From assembly GCF_014697545.1 (NCBI RefSeq), contig NZ_JACJSA010000002.1:434001-498000 (forward strand): a stretch of 64,000 bases of DNA, read 5' to 3'. Each line of letters opens with the position of its first letter. Positions within the stretch are counted from its first letter, which is position 1. The notes beneath the pieces are model-generated. The model was not told the DNA's origin. It made no database searches and saw nothing but the letters and a program-made list of their open reading frames with translations. Position numbers and translations under genes: made by a program. The stretch comes from Oscillatoria sp. FACHB-1407. Its GTDB lineage: Bacteria; Cyanobacteriota; Cyanobacteriia; Elainellales; Elainellaceae. Shown one piece after another: positions 54,217 through 63,800 of the stretch.

Positions 54217-55704
54217 ATGACTACCGCCGCACCCGTCAAAACTGAGTACGAAGCTATCATCGGGTTAGAAACCCATTGCCAACTCAAAACGGACACCAAA
54301 ATCTTTTGTAATTGCTCCACGTCATTTAACACTCCCCCCAACGAGAACGTTTGCCCAATCTGCATGGGGATGCCGGGAGTGTTGCCCGTTCTCAACCAGA
54401 GCGTGCTGGAATATGCAGTGAAAGCAGGCTTGGCACTGAACTGCACAATCGCCGACCACAGCAAATTTGACCGCAAGCAATACTTTTATCCTGACCTGCC
54501 CAAAAACTACCAAATCTCGCAATACGACCTGCCAATCGCGGAACATGGTTGGCTAGAGATCGAGTTGGTTGACAAGGGCAGCGGCACTGCCACACGTAAA
54601 CGCATTGGCATCACCCGTCTGCATATGGAAGAAGATGCAGGCAAGCTTGTCCACGCTGGCAGTGAGCGGCTCTCAGGCTCAACCTATTCCCTCGTAGACT
54701 TCAACCGCACTGGCGTTCCCCTGGTCGAAATCGTCTCTGAACCCGACATGCGATCGGGTCGTGAAGCGGCAGAATACGCCCAGGAGTTACGCCGCATTTT
54801 GCTGTACCTGGGGGTCAGCGACGGCAACATGCAGGAAGGCTCCCTCCGCTGTGATGTCAACATCTCTGTGCGTCCTGTGGGAACTGAGAAGTTTGGCACG
54901 AAGGTCGAGATCAAAAACATGAACTCGTTCAACGCGATCGAACGGGCAATCAATTACGAGATCGAACGGCAAATCCAGGCGATCGAAGCGGGTGAGCGCA
55001 TTGTTCAAGAGACGCGCCTGTGGGAAGAAGGGGCACAACGCACCATCAGTATGCGCGTCAAGGAAGGCTCCAGCGATTACCGCTACTTTCCGGAGCCAGA
55101 CCTGGGCCCCATCGAAGTTTCCCCAGAGCAACTAGAGGCGTGGCGATCGCAACTGCCTGAGTTACCCGCTCAAAAACGGCACCGCTATGAAAATGAATTG
55201 GGCTTGTCTGCCTATGATGCGCGTGTGCTCACCGATGACCGGGCGATCGCGGAATACTTTGAGACAACTGTCACTGCCGGAGCACCCGCCAAACAAGCGG
55301 CTAACTGGATCATGGGGGATATCAGTGGCTATCTCAACAACGAAAAGAAGAGCATTGGCGACATTGCCCTCAAGCCTGAAACCCTGGCAGAAATGATTGG
55401 TTTGATCGAAGACAACACCATCAGCAGCAAGATTGGTAAGGATATCCTGCCAGAGTTGCTGGTGCAGGGTGGCTCTGCCAAAGCTCTGGTCGAAAGCAAA
55501 GGACTGATTCAGATCTCGGATACAGGGGCGATCGAAGCGGCGATCGATGCTGTCATCGCTGCCTTCCCGGATGAGTTGGAGAAGTACCGGGGTGGCAAAA
55601 CGAAACTTTTGGGGTTCTTTGTGGGTCAAGTCATGAAGCAGACGGGTGGACGGGCTGACCCGAAGCTGACAAACCAGCTTTTACTTCAAAAATTGAATGG
55701 TTAA
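54217..55704 (+). CDS. gatB: Asp-tRNA(Asn)/Glu-tRNA(Gln) amidotransferase subunit B
   Basis: The 495-residue GatB subunit of the GatCAB complex, which amidates misacylated Glu-tRNA(Gln) and, where needed, Asp-tRNA(Asn). The start [15 protein letters not shown] is the family landmark; [32 protein letters not shown] and [14 protein letters not shown] follow. The C-terminal YqeY-like tRNA-binding domain (~345-495) ends [17 protein letters not shown]. gatA and gatC are not in the window, as usual for cyanobacteria. TACAATATAA at 54181 may be its promoter -10. A terminator is at 55731. Confidence 0.97.
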   Translation: MTTAAPVKTEYEAIIGLETHCQLKTDTKIFCNCSTSFNTPPNENVCPICMGMPGVLPVLNQSVLEYAVKAGLALNCTIADHSKFDRKQYFYPDLPKNYQISQYDLPIAEHGWLEIELVDKGSGTATRKRIGITRLHMEEDAGKLVHAGSERLSGSTYSLVDFNRTGVPLVEIVSEPDMRSGREAAEYAQELRRILLYLGVSDGNMQEGSLRCDVNISVRPVGTEKFGTKVEIKNMNSFNAIERAINYEIERQIQAIEAGERIVQETRLWEEGAQRTISMRVKEGSSDYRYFPEPDLGPIEVSPEQLEAWRSQLPELPAQKRHRYENELGLSAYDARVLTDDRAIAEYFETTVTAGAPAKQAANWIMGDISGYLNNEKKSIGDIALKPETLAEMIGLIEDNTISSKIGKDILPELLVQGGSAKALVESKGLIQISDTGAIEAAIDAVIAAFPDELEKYRGGKTKLLGFFVGQVMKQTGGRADPKLTNQLLLQKLNG

Positions 55705-55730
55705 TTGTTTCAACAAGGGTGTGTTTTGGG

Positions 55731-55769
55731 AGACGGATTATTCAGATCGTCTGCCAATCCGCCTTTTTT
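55731..55769 (+). terminator. gatB terminator
   Basis: CGGATT (55734-55739) pairs with AATCCG (55756-55761), followed by CC and six T residues. It lies about 30 bases after the gatB stop. Confidence 0.7.
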
Positions 55770-55812
55770 GCAGCCTGGTTGCGGCATTTAATCGATCTCA
55801 GAGAGAAAAACT

Positions 55813-55846
55813 CCAGGGAATTTTACAAAAATCCCTGGTTTTTTTT
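55813..55846 (+). terminator. Second strong terminator downstream of gatB
   Basis: CCAGGGA (55813-55819) pairs with TCCCTGG (55832-55838), followed by eight T residues. Because the gatB terminator already lies upstream, this second one may end a separate short transcript. Confidence 0.8.
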
Positions 55847-55904
55847 GAAAAAGTTTCATTTAGGGGGTGACACCCCCCATACCTCCAATGGCATAATGTG
55901 ATAA

Positions 55905-55957
55905 GTAGATGCACCCTGATGGTAGGGAGAGTTAATCAAATGGCTCTCCCTTTTTTT
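55905..55957 (+). ncRNA. Putative small RNA B: same 16-nt 5' segment plus terminator
   Basis: GTAGATGCACCCTGAT (55905-55920) is directly followed by a terminator: AGGGAGAG (55924-55931) pairs with CTCTCCCT (55944-55951) and a run of seven T residues. TAATGT a few bases upstream could be the -10. The hairpin differs completely from that of the unit at 28198 while the 16 bases are identical, the pattern expected of a conserved target-binding seed. No coding frame is present. Confidence 0.65.
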
Positions 55958-55984
55958 ATTGCTTGAGGCTAAGCGCAAGGGATT

Positions 55985-56372
55985 GGGGAGAGTGAGAGGT
56001 CAAGAGTCAGGGGTCAATAGTCAATAGTCAATGGTCAACAGTCAGTGGTCAGTGGTTAGTGGTCAATGGTTAGTGGTCAGTAGTCAGGGGTTAATAGCCG
56101 TAATCAGTGGGTAACGATCGACCCTTGAAGAGCCACCTCAAAGATGAGCCAGCTACACCACAAACCACATACGATTGAGAGTTAACGATTGACCATCAAC
56201 CATCAACGATTGACTATTGACCATCAGCCATTGACTATTGACCATCAGCCATTGACCATTGACCATCAGCCATTGACCATTGACCATCAACCATTGACCA
56301 TCAACCATTGACCATTGACCATCAACCATTGACCATCAACCATTGACCATTGACCATCAGCCATTGACAATC
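55985..56372. repeat. Large CCATTGA/CCATCAA heptamer tract upstream of ffh
   Basis: 55985-56095 holds GTCAATA/GTCAATG/GTCAGTG units in one orientation; 56170-56372 is an almost continuous array of CCATTGA, CCATCAA and CCATCAG units in the other. The two halves are complementary and could form a very long hairpin. It is an STRR-class tract. The remainder up to 56528 is ffh upstream DNA. Confidence 0.9.
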
Positions 56373-56528
56373 CGATTTATCTTATAACAGCCTTAAAAAA
56401 CTGACCTGCGCGAAATGCCGGATTTTTAAGGAAAACTAATTTTATTGATGGAGCGATCGCCCTGTTTAGAACGACTACTTCTAGAATGGATCGAAGATAC
56501 ATAAATCACTGCGTCAGAACCTATCCCC

Positions 56529-58010
56529 ATGTTTGAAGCCCTATCCGATCGCCTTGAATCTGCTTGGAAAAAGCTGCGAGGACAGGACAAGATTTCAGAA
56601 TCCAACATTCAAGAAGCACTGCGCGAAGTACGTCGTGCTCTATTAGAAGCGGATGTTAACCTCCAGGTCGTTAAAGATTTTGTGGCTGACGTGCAAACCA
56701 AAGCTCAGGGAGCAGAGGTTATCGCTGGAGTTCGTCCCGATCAGCAGTTCATCAAAATTGTTCACGATGAGTTGGTTGCGGTCATGGGGGAAACTAACGT
56801 TCCCCTGGCAGAAGCAACCGATGCGCCGACAATCGTCCTGATGGCAGGTCTACAAGGAACTGGAAAAACCACCGCTACGGCTAAACTTGCCCTCCATCTC
56901 CGCAAGCAAAATCGCGAAACCCTGCTGGTTGCCACCGACGTCTATCGACCGGCGGCGATCGACCAGTTGATCACACTCGGCAAACAAATTAATGTGCCTG
57001 TGTTTGAGATGGGATCTGATGCAGATCCTGTGGAGATTGCCCGTCAGGGGGTCGCCAAAGCCAAAGCCGATGGCATTGATACAGTCATCATCGACACCGC
57101 AGGACGCTTGCAGATCGATCAGGACATGATGGCGGAGTTGGCGCGGATTAAAGAGACCGTGCAACCCCACGAAGTGCTGCTGGTGGTAGATGCAATGACG
57201 GGGCAAGAAGCTGCCAACCTGACCCGCACCTTCCATGAACAAATCGGCATTACCGGAGCTATTCTCACCAAGATGGATGGTGATACGCGAGGTGGGGCAG
57301 CATTGTCGGTGCGGCGCATCTCCGGGCAACCCATCAAATTTGTCGGGGTGGGCGAAAAGGTCGAGGCATTGCAACCCTTCTATCCCGATCGCATGGCATC
57401 GCGGATCTTGGGGATGGGGGATGTGCTGACTCTGGTTGAAAAAGCTCAGGAGGAAGTCGATTTTGCAGAGGCGGAGAAGCTGCAAGAAAAGATCATGTCC
57501 GCCAAGTTTGACTTCACCGACTTTTTGAAGCAGACTCGGATGTTGAAATCGATGGGTTCCCTCGGTGGCATCATCAAGATGATCCCCGGCATGAACAAGC
57601 TGTCGAGTGATCAGCTAGAGCAAGGGGAAGCCCAGTTAAAACGGGCAGAGGCGATGATCAACTCGATGACGGTTGAGGAACGCAAAAACCCTGACTTACT
57701 GGCTGGTTCCCCTAGTCGTCGTCGCCGCATCGCCAAAGGCTCTGGCTATGGCTTGGAGGATGTGAGCAAGTTGGTCAGCGATTTCCAGAAGATGCGATCG
57801 CTGATGCAGCAGATGAGTCAGGGACAATTCCCCGGCATGGGTGGGATGCCTGGAATGGGTGGTGGTATGGGCGGATTGTTTGGCGGTGGTGCCCCGGCGA
57901 TGGGCAACCCTCGCGGCAACCCTCCCGGTTGGCGGGGCTATCCCGGTGGTGGTGCACCCCCTAAGAAAAAGAAAAAAGAGAAGAAGAAGAAGGGATTTGG
58001 GACGCTGTAG
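56529..58010 (+). CDS. ffh: Signal recognition particle protein Ffh
   Basis: The 493-residue GTPase of the signal recognition particle, delivering nascent membrane proteins to FtsY and the translocon. The N domain (1-~90) starts MFEALSDRLESAWKKL. The G domain has GLQGTGKTTATAKLA (G1), DVYRPAAIDQL, DTAGRLQ (G3), TKMDGDTRGGA (G4) and GVGEKVEAL (G5). The M domain (~325-440) has IPGMNKL, RRRRIAKGSG and a Met-rich end. A Gly-rich, then Lys-rich tail (~440-493) extends beyond the common core. It heads the ffh-rpsP-KH protein-rpsU-phoH cluster. Confidence 0.97.
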   Translation: MFEALSDRLESAWKKLRGQDKISESNIQEALREVRRALLEADVNLQVVKDFVADVQTKAQGAEVIAGVRPDQQFIKIVHDELVAVMGETNVPLAEATDAPTIVLMAGLQGTGKTTATAKLALHLRKQNRETLLVATDVYRPAAIDQLITLGKQINVPVFEMGSDADPVEIARQGVAKAKADGIDTVIIDTAGRLQIDQDMMAELARIKETVQPHEVLLVVDAMTGQEAANLTRTFHEQIGITGAILTKMDGDTRGGAALSVRRISGQPIKFVGVGEKVEALQPFYPDRMASRILGMGDVLTLVEKAQEEVDFAEAEKLQEKIMSAKFDFTDFLKQTRMLKSMGSLGGIIKMIPGMNKLSSDQLEQGEAQLKRAEAMINSMTVEERKNPDLLAGSPSRRRRIAKGSGYGLEDVSKLVSDFQKMRSLMQQMSQGQFPGMGGMPGMGGGMGGLFGGGAPAMGNPRGNPPGWRGYPGGGAPPKKKKKEKKKKGFGTL

Positions 58011-58567
58011 GTTAATGGTTAATGGTTAATCGTCAATGGTTGATGGTCAGTGGCTAATGGTTAATGGTTAATCGTCAATGGTTGATGGTCAGTGGCTAAT
58101 GGTCAGCTGTTAAATGCTGTTCCAAACCTGTTGATAGCCTTGGTGAGGACCTCCTGTCTTCCCCCTTACCAGGGCTACGGTGTACACACAAGTCTTTTCA
58201 GACCCCTAAATTCCTTACTTTGGAAGACTTTGAGCCTTCGTCGAGGGGCTTGACCCAACCCAAAACACCCGTACTTGGAACCGATGCCAAGCGTCCCTTT
58301 GGGTGAACCGAAACACCTTCTGCTGGGGGGGGTGGGGAAGGCAGTGGCGTCCCCAATGGGGTTTGGGAGAGGCTCCCCCAATGCCTGGTTTTCAAACGTT
58401 TGAACCAACCATGCATCTAATTGACCAGCTAAATCTTTTACCATCGTGGTACGATTGATAGTCCATCGTCTAAAATTGAAAAGTTGTTGGCACGCAAACG
58501 CGATCGCCAATGTTTTGGTTTGAAGATTACAGCTATTTGAAGATTACTAGGAGCACAATTTTCAGGC
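58010..58567. repeat. Heptamer tract and a MITE-like region between ffh and rpsP
   Basis: 58010-58110 is a GGTTAAT/GGTCAGT heptamer tract, including a ~55-base direct repeat. 58119-58200 contains TTCCAAACCTGTTGATA (also at 45427) and CGGTGTACACACAAGT (inverse at 47929). 58200-58420 is GC-rich with a long reverse frame that has no recognisable domain and is judged spurious. Confidence 0.7.
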
Positions 58568-58816
58568 ATGATCAAACTTCGCTTGAAGCGGTACGGCAAA
58601 AAACGGGAAGCGAGCTATCGGATTGTAGCGGCACAGAGCACCACTCGCCGCGATGGTCGTCCCTTAGAAGAGTTAGGGTTCTACAATCCCAGAACCGATG
58701 AAGTAAAACTCAAGGAAGAGGCAATTATTAAACGCTTGAAGGAAGGCGCACAACCCACTGAAACTGTGCTTCGCCTTCTCAAGAAAGCCAATATCCTTGA
58801 ACAAGCCCGTGCCTGA
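58568..58816 (+). CDS. rpsP: 30S ribosomal protein S16
   Basis: The 82-residue small-subunit protein S16, needed for 30S assembly. The family pattern is intact: [20 protein letters not shown] at the start, [15 protein letters not shown] in the middle and TVLRLLKKA near the end. The ATG at 58568 has TAGGAGC upstream. It is followed 23 bases later by the KH-domain gene, so the two are co-transcribed, as in many bacteria. Confidence 0.98.
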   Translation: MIKLRLKRYGKKREASYRIVAAQSTTRRDGRPLEELGFYNPRTDEVKLKEEAIIKRLKEGAQPTETVLRLLKKANILEQARA

Positions 58817-58839
58817 ATTCACCCGCATCTTACTCAACC

Positions 58840-59220
58840 GTGCCTGACATAGCCCCTACTCAGAACACTACCTCCTCTGCTGCCAGTCCAGACTATGTCG
58901 GGTTGGTCAGATTTTTGATGGAGCCTTTCCTCGAATCTCCCAGTTCACTCAAGGTGGATTGCGAAGTTTCTCCTCGTAAATCGAGGGTGCTGATTCGTGT
59001 TGCCTTTGAAGGAGAAGATAAAGGTCGAGTGTTTGGGCGGGGTGGGCGCAATATCCAGGCGATTCGCTCCGTGTTGCAGGCGATCGCCCAAGCGGCCGGG
59101 TATTCAGCGCACCTGGATATCTACGGCAGTCAGTCGGCGGGTCGTGAGGGTGGTTCCGATGACAAACCCCCATCCTCGCGATCGCAACCTCGCCGTCCTC
59201 CCCGTCCCCATCGAAATTGA
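58840..59220 (+). CDS. khpA: KH domain RNA-binding protein (KhpA/YlqC family)
   Basis: A 126-residue protein with a single KH domain at ~20-95. It contains the GxxG loop in GRVFGRGGRNIQAIR, which binds RNA. The family is encoded next to rpsP in many bacteria and takes part in RNA-mediated regulation and cell-envelope control in Firmicutes. The tail (~100-126) is Ser/Arg/Pro-rich and disordered. It starts at GTG 58840, 23 bases after rpsP; no better ATG exists upstream of the domain. Confidence 0.93.
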   Translation: MPDIAPTQNTTSSAASPDYVGLVRFLMEPFLESPSSLKVDCEVSPRKSRVLIRVAFEGEDKGRVFGRGGRNIQAIRSVLQAIAQAAGYSAHLDIYGSQSAGREGGSDDKPPSSRSQPRRPPRPHRN

Positions 59221-59390
59221 TTGTTTTGCCCACGTCATGGTATGGACTGCTGGCTATGCCCATTCCCAAACCAACGTACTGATCAAAGCTCAACTATTCA
59301 TGATTTGACTCTGTAGCTGTTATAAAAGAGGACAATTCCTACTTTTACAGGCGATGGGAGTCCTGTAGCATGGATATCAAAGTTTTGATG

Positions 59391-59401
59391 TAAGGAGGTG
59401 A
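59391..59401 (+). promoter_or_regulatory. Perfect Shine-Dalgarno of rpsU
   Basis: TAAGGAGGTGA is fully complementary to the 3' end of 16S rRNA and sits nine bases before the GTG of rpsU. It decides the otherwise easily missed start. Such an extended site is much stronger than those of neighbouring genes. Confidence 0.85.
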
Positions 59402-59410
59402 CAATCGCGA

Positions 59411-59584
59411 GTGGCAGAGGTTCGTCTGGGAGAAAATGAATCAATTGAATCGGCGTTGAGACGCTTTAAAAAGAAAATCCAGAAAGCTGGCATCTTATTT
59501 GAAGTGAGACGGCGAGAAAGGTACGAAAAACCTAGTTTGCGTCGCAAAAAGAAAGTTGAAGCTGCCCGCAAACGTCGTGTCTAG
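59411..59584 (+). CDS. rpsU: 30S ribosomal protein S21
   Basis: A 57-residue basic ribosomal protein at the mRNA exit side of the 30S platform, next to the anti-Shine-Dalgarno. It begins GTG GCA GAG ([17 protein letters not shown]), continues [19 protein letters not shown] and ends [11 protein letters not shown], an unmistakable S21. The gene is too short for many gene-size cut-offs. The GTG start is fixed by the perfect Shine-Dalgarno at 59391. Its own terminator lies at 59644, so it is probably transcribed separately from phoH and from khpA (190-base gap with a TATAAA box near 59321). Confidence 0.95.
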   Translation: MAEVRLGENESIESALRRFKKKIQKAGILFEVRRRERYEKPSLRRKKKVEAARKRRV

Positions 59585-59643
59585 ATGGTCTAGGCGCGTG
59601 TCAACCCTGAGATAACAGGTTAGACTTAAAAAACTATTGCTAG

Positions 59644-59684
59644 AACGCCTGAAATCCGAAATGAAACAGGAATTCAGGCGTTTT
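59644..59684 (+). terminator. rpsU terminator
   Basis: AACGCCTGAA (59644-59653) pairs with TTCAGGCGTT (59673-59682), followed by TTTTCT. It lies 60 bases after rpsU and just before phoH. Confidence 0.75.
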
Positions 59685-59701
59685 CTGATTCACTACAGTC
59701 G

Positions 59702-60661
59702 ATGGGCACATCACGAACAATTGAATTGCCAAGTCCTGAGAGCGCGATCGCTCTTGCAGGACAACAGGAAGAAAATTTGAAACAACTGGCACAGCAGACC
59801 GGAGCCTCGATTGTGTTGCGGGGGCAGCAGTTGCTGATTTCTGGCAGCGACAAACAGGTCGAGTTGAGTGAACGCCTGGTGCGATCGCTTGAACCCTACT
59901 GGAGCATTGGCAAAAGCATCACGGGTGTAGATATTTTGACGGCTCGCCATGCTTTGGATACACAACGCCCGGAAGATCTGCAAGCCTTGCAGCAAGACGT
60001 TGTAGGGCGTACCCGACGCGGCGAGGAAATTCGAGCCAAGACGTTTCGGCAACGACAATATGTCCAAGCCATACGGACGCACGATCTGACGTTTTGCATC
60101 GGTCCTGCTGGAACGGGCAAAACTTTTTTAGCGGCTGTCTTAGCTGTTCAAGCCTTGTTGTCGGGTCAATATGAGCGGTTAATTTTAACGCGGCCTGCCG
60201 TTGAAGCAGGAGAGAAACTGGGCTTTTTGCCGGGGGACTTGCAGCAAAAGGTCAATCCCTATCTGCGTCCGCTCTATGATGCGCTGTATGAAATGACCGA
60301 CCCCGAAAAAATTTCTGGCTTGATGGAGCGGGGCATTATCGAGGTGGCTCCCATTGCCTATATGCGAGGTCGCACGCTCAATAATTCGTTCATCATTTTA
60401 GATGAGGCACAAAACACCACTCCTGCCCAAATGAAGATGGTATTGACCCGCCTTGGGTTTCGCTCGCGCATGGTCGTGACAGGCGACACAACCCAAACAG
60501 ACTTACCTCCAAATCAAGCATCTGGTTTAGTGGTGGCTCAGCGCATTCTGCAACATGTAGAGGGCATTGCCTTCTGCCATTTGTCGAAAGCTGATGTAGT
60601 GCGACATTCGCTGGTGCAACGCATTGTCACAGCGTATGAAAGCTATGAGCAACATTCTTAG
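59702..60661 (+). CDS. phoH: PhoH family ATPase
   Basis: A 319-residue PhoH-like protein, a P-loop ATPase of uncertain RNA-related function. Residues ~20-100 resemble the N-terminal KH-like/RNA-binding part of this family. The ATPase domain (~110-315) has Walker A GPAGTGKTFLA, the conserved RPAVEAGEKLGFLPGD segment, Walker B FIILDEAQNTT and sensor VTGDTTQTDLP. The ATG at 59702 follows the rpsU terminator closely. Its place downstream of ffh-rpsP-KH-rpsU supports a role in RNA or ribosome metabolism rather than phosphate uptake. Confidence 0.95.
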   Translation: MGTSRTIELPSPESAIALAGQQEENLKQLAQQTGASIVLRGQQLLISGSDKQVELSERLVRSLEPYWSIGKSITGVDILTARHALDTQRPEDLQALQQDVVGRTRRGEEIRAKTFRQRQYVQAIRTHDLTFCIGPAGTGKTFLAAVLAVQALLSGQYERLILTRPAVEAGEKLGFLPGDLQQKVNPYLRPLYDALYEMTDPEKISGLMERGIIEVAPIAYMRGRTLNNSFIILDEAQNTTPAQMKMVLTRLGFRSRMVVTGDTTQTDLPPNQASGLVVAQRILQHVEGIAFCHLSKADVVRHSLVQRIVTAYESYEQHS

Positions 60662-60859
60662 GCAGCATCGTGAAGAAGCATCCGTAAAATCACAGGGGGC
60701 GATCGCACCTACTCCAAAATTGGGCATTCTTTTTACTAGAAATCGTCTGTTCATCCGGAAAATCAGCCAAAATAACCAAGAGTTACTCACAATTGCCCTA
60801 GACCATGTTTAATAGAGGCAATCATCGCTTCTGGTTAGGAGGCATACACACAAAACTGC

Positions 60860-63800
60860 ATGGAACTCAATCGGTGGTCTACAACAGGTGAAGGAGCGTT
60901 AGGACGGAGGTTGTTACGGTGGTTAAATCTCCGACCTGAAGAGAGTGAACGTACCTTCTTAATGTTTGCCTTCTACACGGCCACCTCCATGGGTCTGGTG
61001 TGGTTTGAAGCCAGTACAGTTGCCTTATTTTTGGATCGCTATAACGTTGAGTATTGGCTTCCCTGGATTTATGTTGCCAGTGCAGGGACTGGGTCTTTCC
61101 TGGGTTTTGTCTATTCTCGGCTACAAAAAATCCTGCCACTGCGTTGGGTGATCGTCATCGTTGCATTGTTGATGGCGTTCCCCATTCTGGGCTTTCGGAT
61201 TGGTTTGGGATGGGAAGACAAAGCCCCACTCTTCGCCGGGATCGCGGCGGTCGGTATCACCGTTTTCCTGATGCGGTTGTGGTTAGAAGCGGTTTACGTC
61301 TTGCATGACCTCAACACGTCCATTACTGCCAACCAGCTCTTTAACATTCGAGAAATCAAACGCGCCTACCCTCTCATTAGCAGCGGCATTTTAGTCGCAG
61401 ATGTGTTGAGTGGCTTTTCGCTGCAACTGCTGGTGCGCGTTGTCCAAAACCTGAGCAACGTCATTTTGTTGGCGTTTGGCTTGATGCTGATTGGCGCAGG
61501 GATTCTCCTATATCTGTGCCAGACCTATCAGCAAGCCTTTCCTGATTCGCCACGAAGACTGCAAGAACAGCAACCCGAATTTACCAATCGCCGTCTCCAG
61601 GGTCCGTTGCGCCGCTATGTGCTGTTTTTGTTCGGGTTCTTTATCCTGGCACAGGTACTGTTTTTGCTGGTTGATTTCCAGTTTCTCAGTCAACTGCAAC
61701 AACAGTCAGGTCCAGAGGGAACTGAACTGAGTGCGAGTCAGATTGCTGGATTCCTGGGTTTGTTTAACGGGGTACTGGGTATTTGTGAGTTGCTTATGCA
61801 GTGGTTAGCATCAAGCCGCGTGATTGAACGGCTTGGTGTGTTTGCGTCAGCAATGCTGTTGCCTGGGGCGATCGCCATTCTGGGTACCCTGTCTACAACC
61901 TTACTCTTGACTGGCTTTGGGCAAGCTCCTCTGCTCTTTGGCAGTCTGGTTCTACTGAAGTTTTTGGACGAGCTATTACACTACACGCTATTTGCTAGCG
62001 TCGGTCCTGTACTGTTCCAACCCATTCCAGATACTATGCGGGGTGGGCTGCAAGCGGTAGTGCGTGGGATTGCCGAACCCCTCTCCACGGGAGCAACGGG
62101 GTTAGCCATCCTGGGATTGGTGTGGCTCAGCCAACAGGCTGGGGTGCAGATGCAGGGCAGGCAGGACATTTTACTGGCGATCGTGATTCTGGCGATGCTC
62201 TGGTTTGCTTGCATCTGGTATTTGCGGACGCAATACGTCGGGCTGTTAGTGCTAAGTGCAGAACGGGGTCAACTGAGTGTGTCTGATGTTGACCTGCGAG
62301 AACTCAAACGAGCCGTTGTTGAAGCTCTGGATCAACCGGGCACTGAGGCAGATAAGCGATCGTGTATTGAGTTATTGAGCCATATTGACCCTAAAAATTT
62401 GGGTGAAGTCTTAGCTCCATTGCTGATTAAGTTGCCACCATCATTGCAACGCCAGAGCCTAGAGGAAATGATGGTGTATCCCAATCCGGCTTATCTGGAT
62501 CAGGTGAGAGCCTTGATGAGACAACCGCTGCGCCCTGAGGTGTTGGCGGTGGCATTGCGCTATGTTTGGTTAACAGAAGAAAACGCCGATATTGAAGAGT
62601 TGCGTCACTTCCTTCGTCCGAGTGAAGATCCCGTTGTGCGTGGAACGGCTGCCTCAATTCTGCTACGACGTGGGGATGGGCAACAAAAAGCAGAAGCAAC
62701 CGAAACCCTGCGACGTATGTTGACCCACGAGCGGGAGCGGGAACGGGTGATGGGTTGTCGGGCGTTAGGGGAAGCTGTTTATATGCAATCCCTGCGGCTA
62801 CATATTGACCGATTGTTGCAGGATGAGTCGTTGCGGGTGCGCTGTGCCCTGTTGGAGGCGATCGCCGCAACGCACTTAGAAGAATACTATCCCTCCCTCC
62901 TGAAAGGCTTGCACTATAAGTCAACCCGTGAGGCAGCTATGCAAGCTCTGGTGAGGCTTGAGAATGAGGCAATCCCCATGTTGGTGAAACTGGGTGAAGA
63001 TGTCCGCAAGTCAGAGTTAGTTAGAACAACCGCCTGGAGCACGATTGGGCAAATTGGCACGATTGAGGCACTGGATGCATTAGTCTCTTACCTCATGACC
63101 TCTTGGGGGTCGATGCGCCGTAATATTCTGCGCATCCTCTTACATCTACCCCAGGAAAAAGGTATCGACATCGTTTCAGACACCCTCGGTCGTAGTGGAG
63201 TCGAGAGCTTGATCAACCAGGAACTCCGATGCATGGGACAAATTTATGCCAGCTTGATTGATTTTGACCCCAATCAGGTGTCCGGTATGGAAGCTGAGTT
63301 GTTGTATCGTGCTCTGTTAGACATGCAAGCTGACGCCATTCAACGGTTATTTTTGTTGATGCGCTTTTTGTATCCCTCCAGTGCGATCAGGGCAGCTGAC
63401 TTTAACTTACAGTCTGGCTCCTGGGAAAATGTGGGACGCGGCCTGGAAATCTTAGACAACACTCTGGATATCCCCGGAAAACGAGCCGTTCTGAGTATTC
63501 TCGATCGCCGCAGTGATCAGGAAAAGATGGAGAGCTTATCCGATTATGTCGTTTATACACCGATGACTCCGAGTCAGCGGTTGCGCCAGTTGTTGGAGTT
63601 GCGTCATTTTCTGTCAGATTGGGCATTGGCGTGTTGTTTTCATGTCGCCCGACAGTCTCGTTGGAGTGTGACGACAGAACAGGCGGTATTTGGTTTACAA
63701 CACCCAACGGGGTTTGTGCGCGAGGCAGTGTTGGGATATCTGAGAATTGCTTCACCGCGCGTGTTGCGAGAGCTATTGCCAATGCTCAAGGATGACCCTG

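Noticed and set aside
55985-56372. Tandem repeat array as a possible CRISPR
   Set aside because: Units are seven bases, contiguous and without unique spacers, and no cas gene is near; it is an STRR tract.
55970-56528. SRP RNA gene next to ffh
   Set aside because: No GGTCAGG..GGAAGG..GCAGCC-like domain IV sequence was found; the region is heptamer repeats.
58175-58510. Reverse-strand frame of ~111 codons between ffh and rpsP
   Set aside because: It runs through a GC-rich repeat-like region, has no domain and no ribosome-binding site, and matches the pattern of spurious frames in miniature elements.
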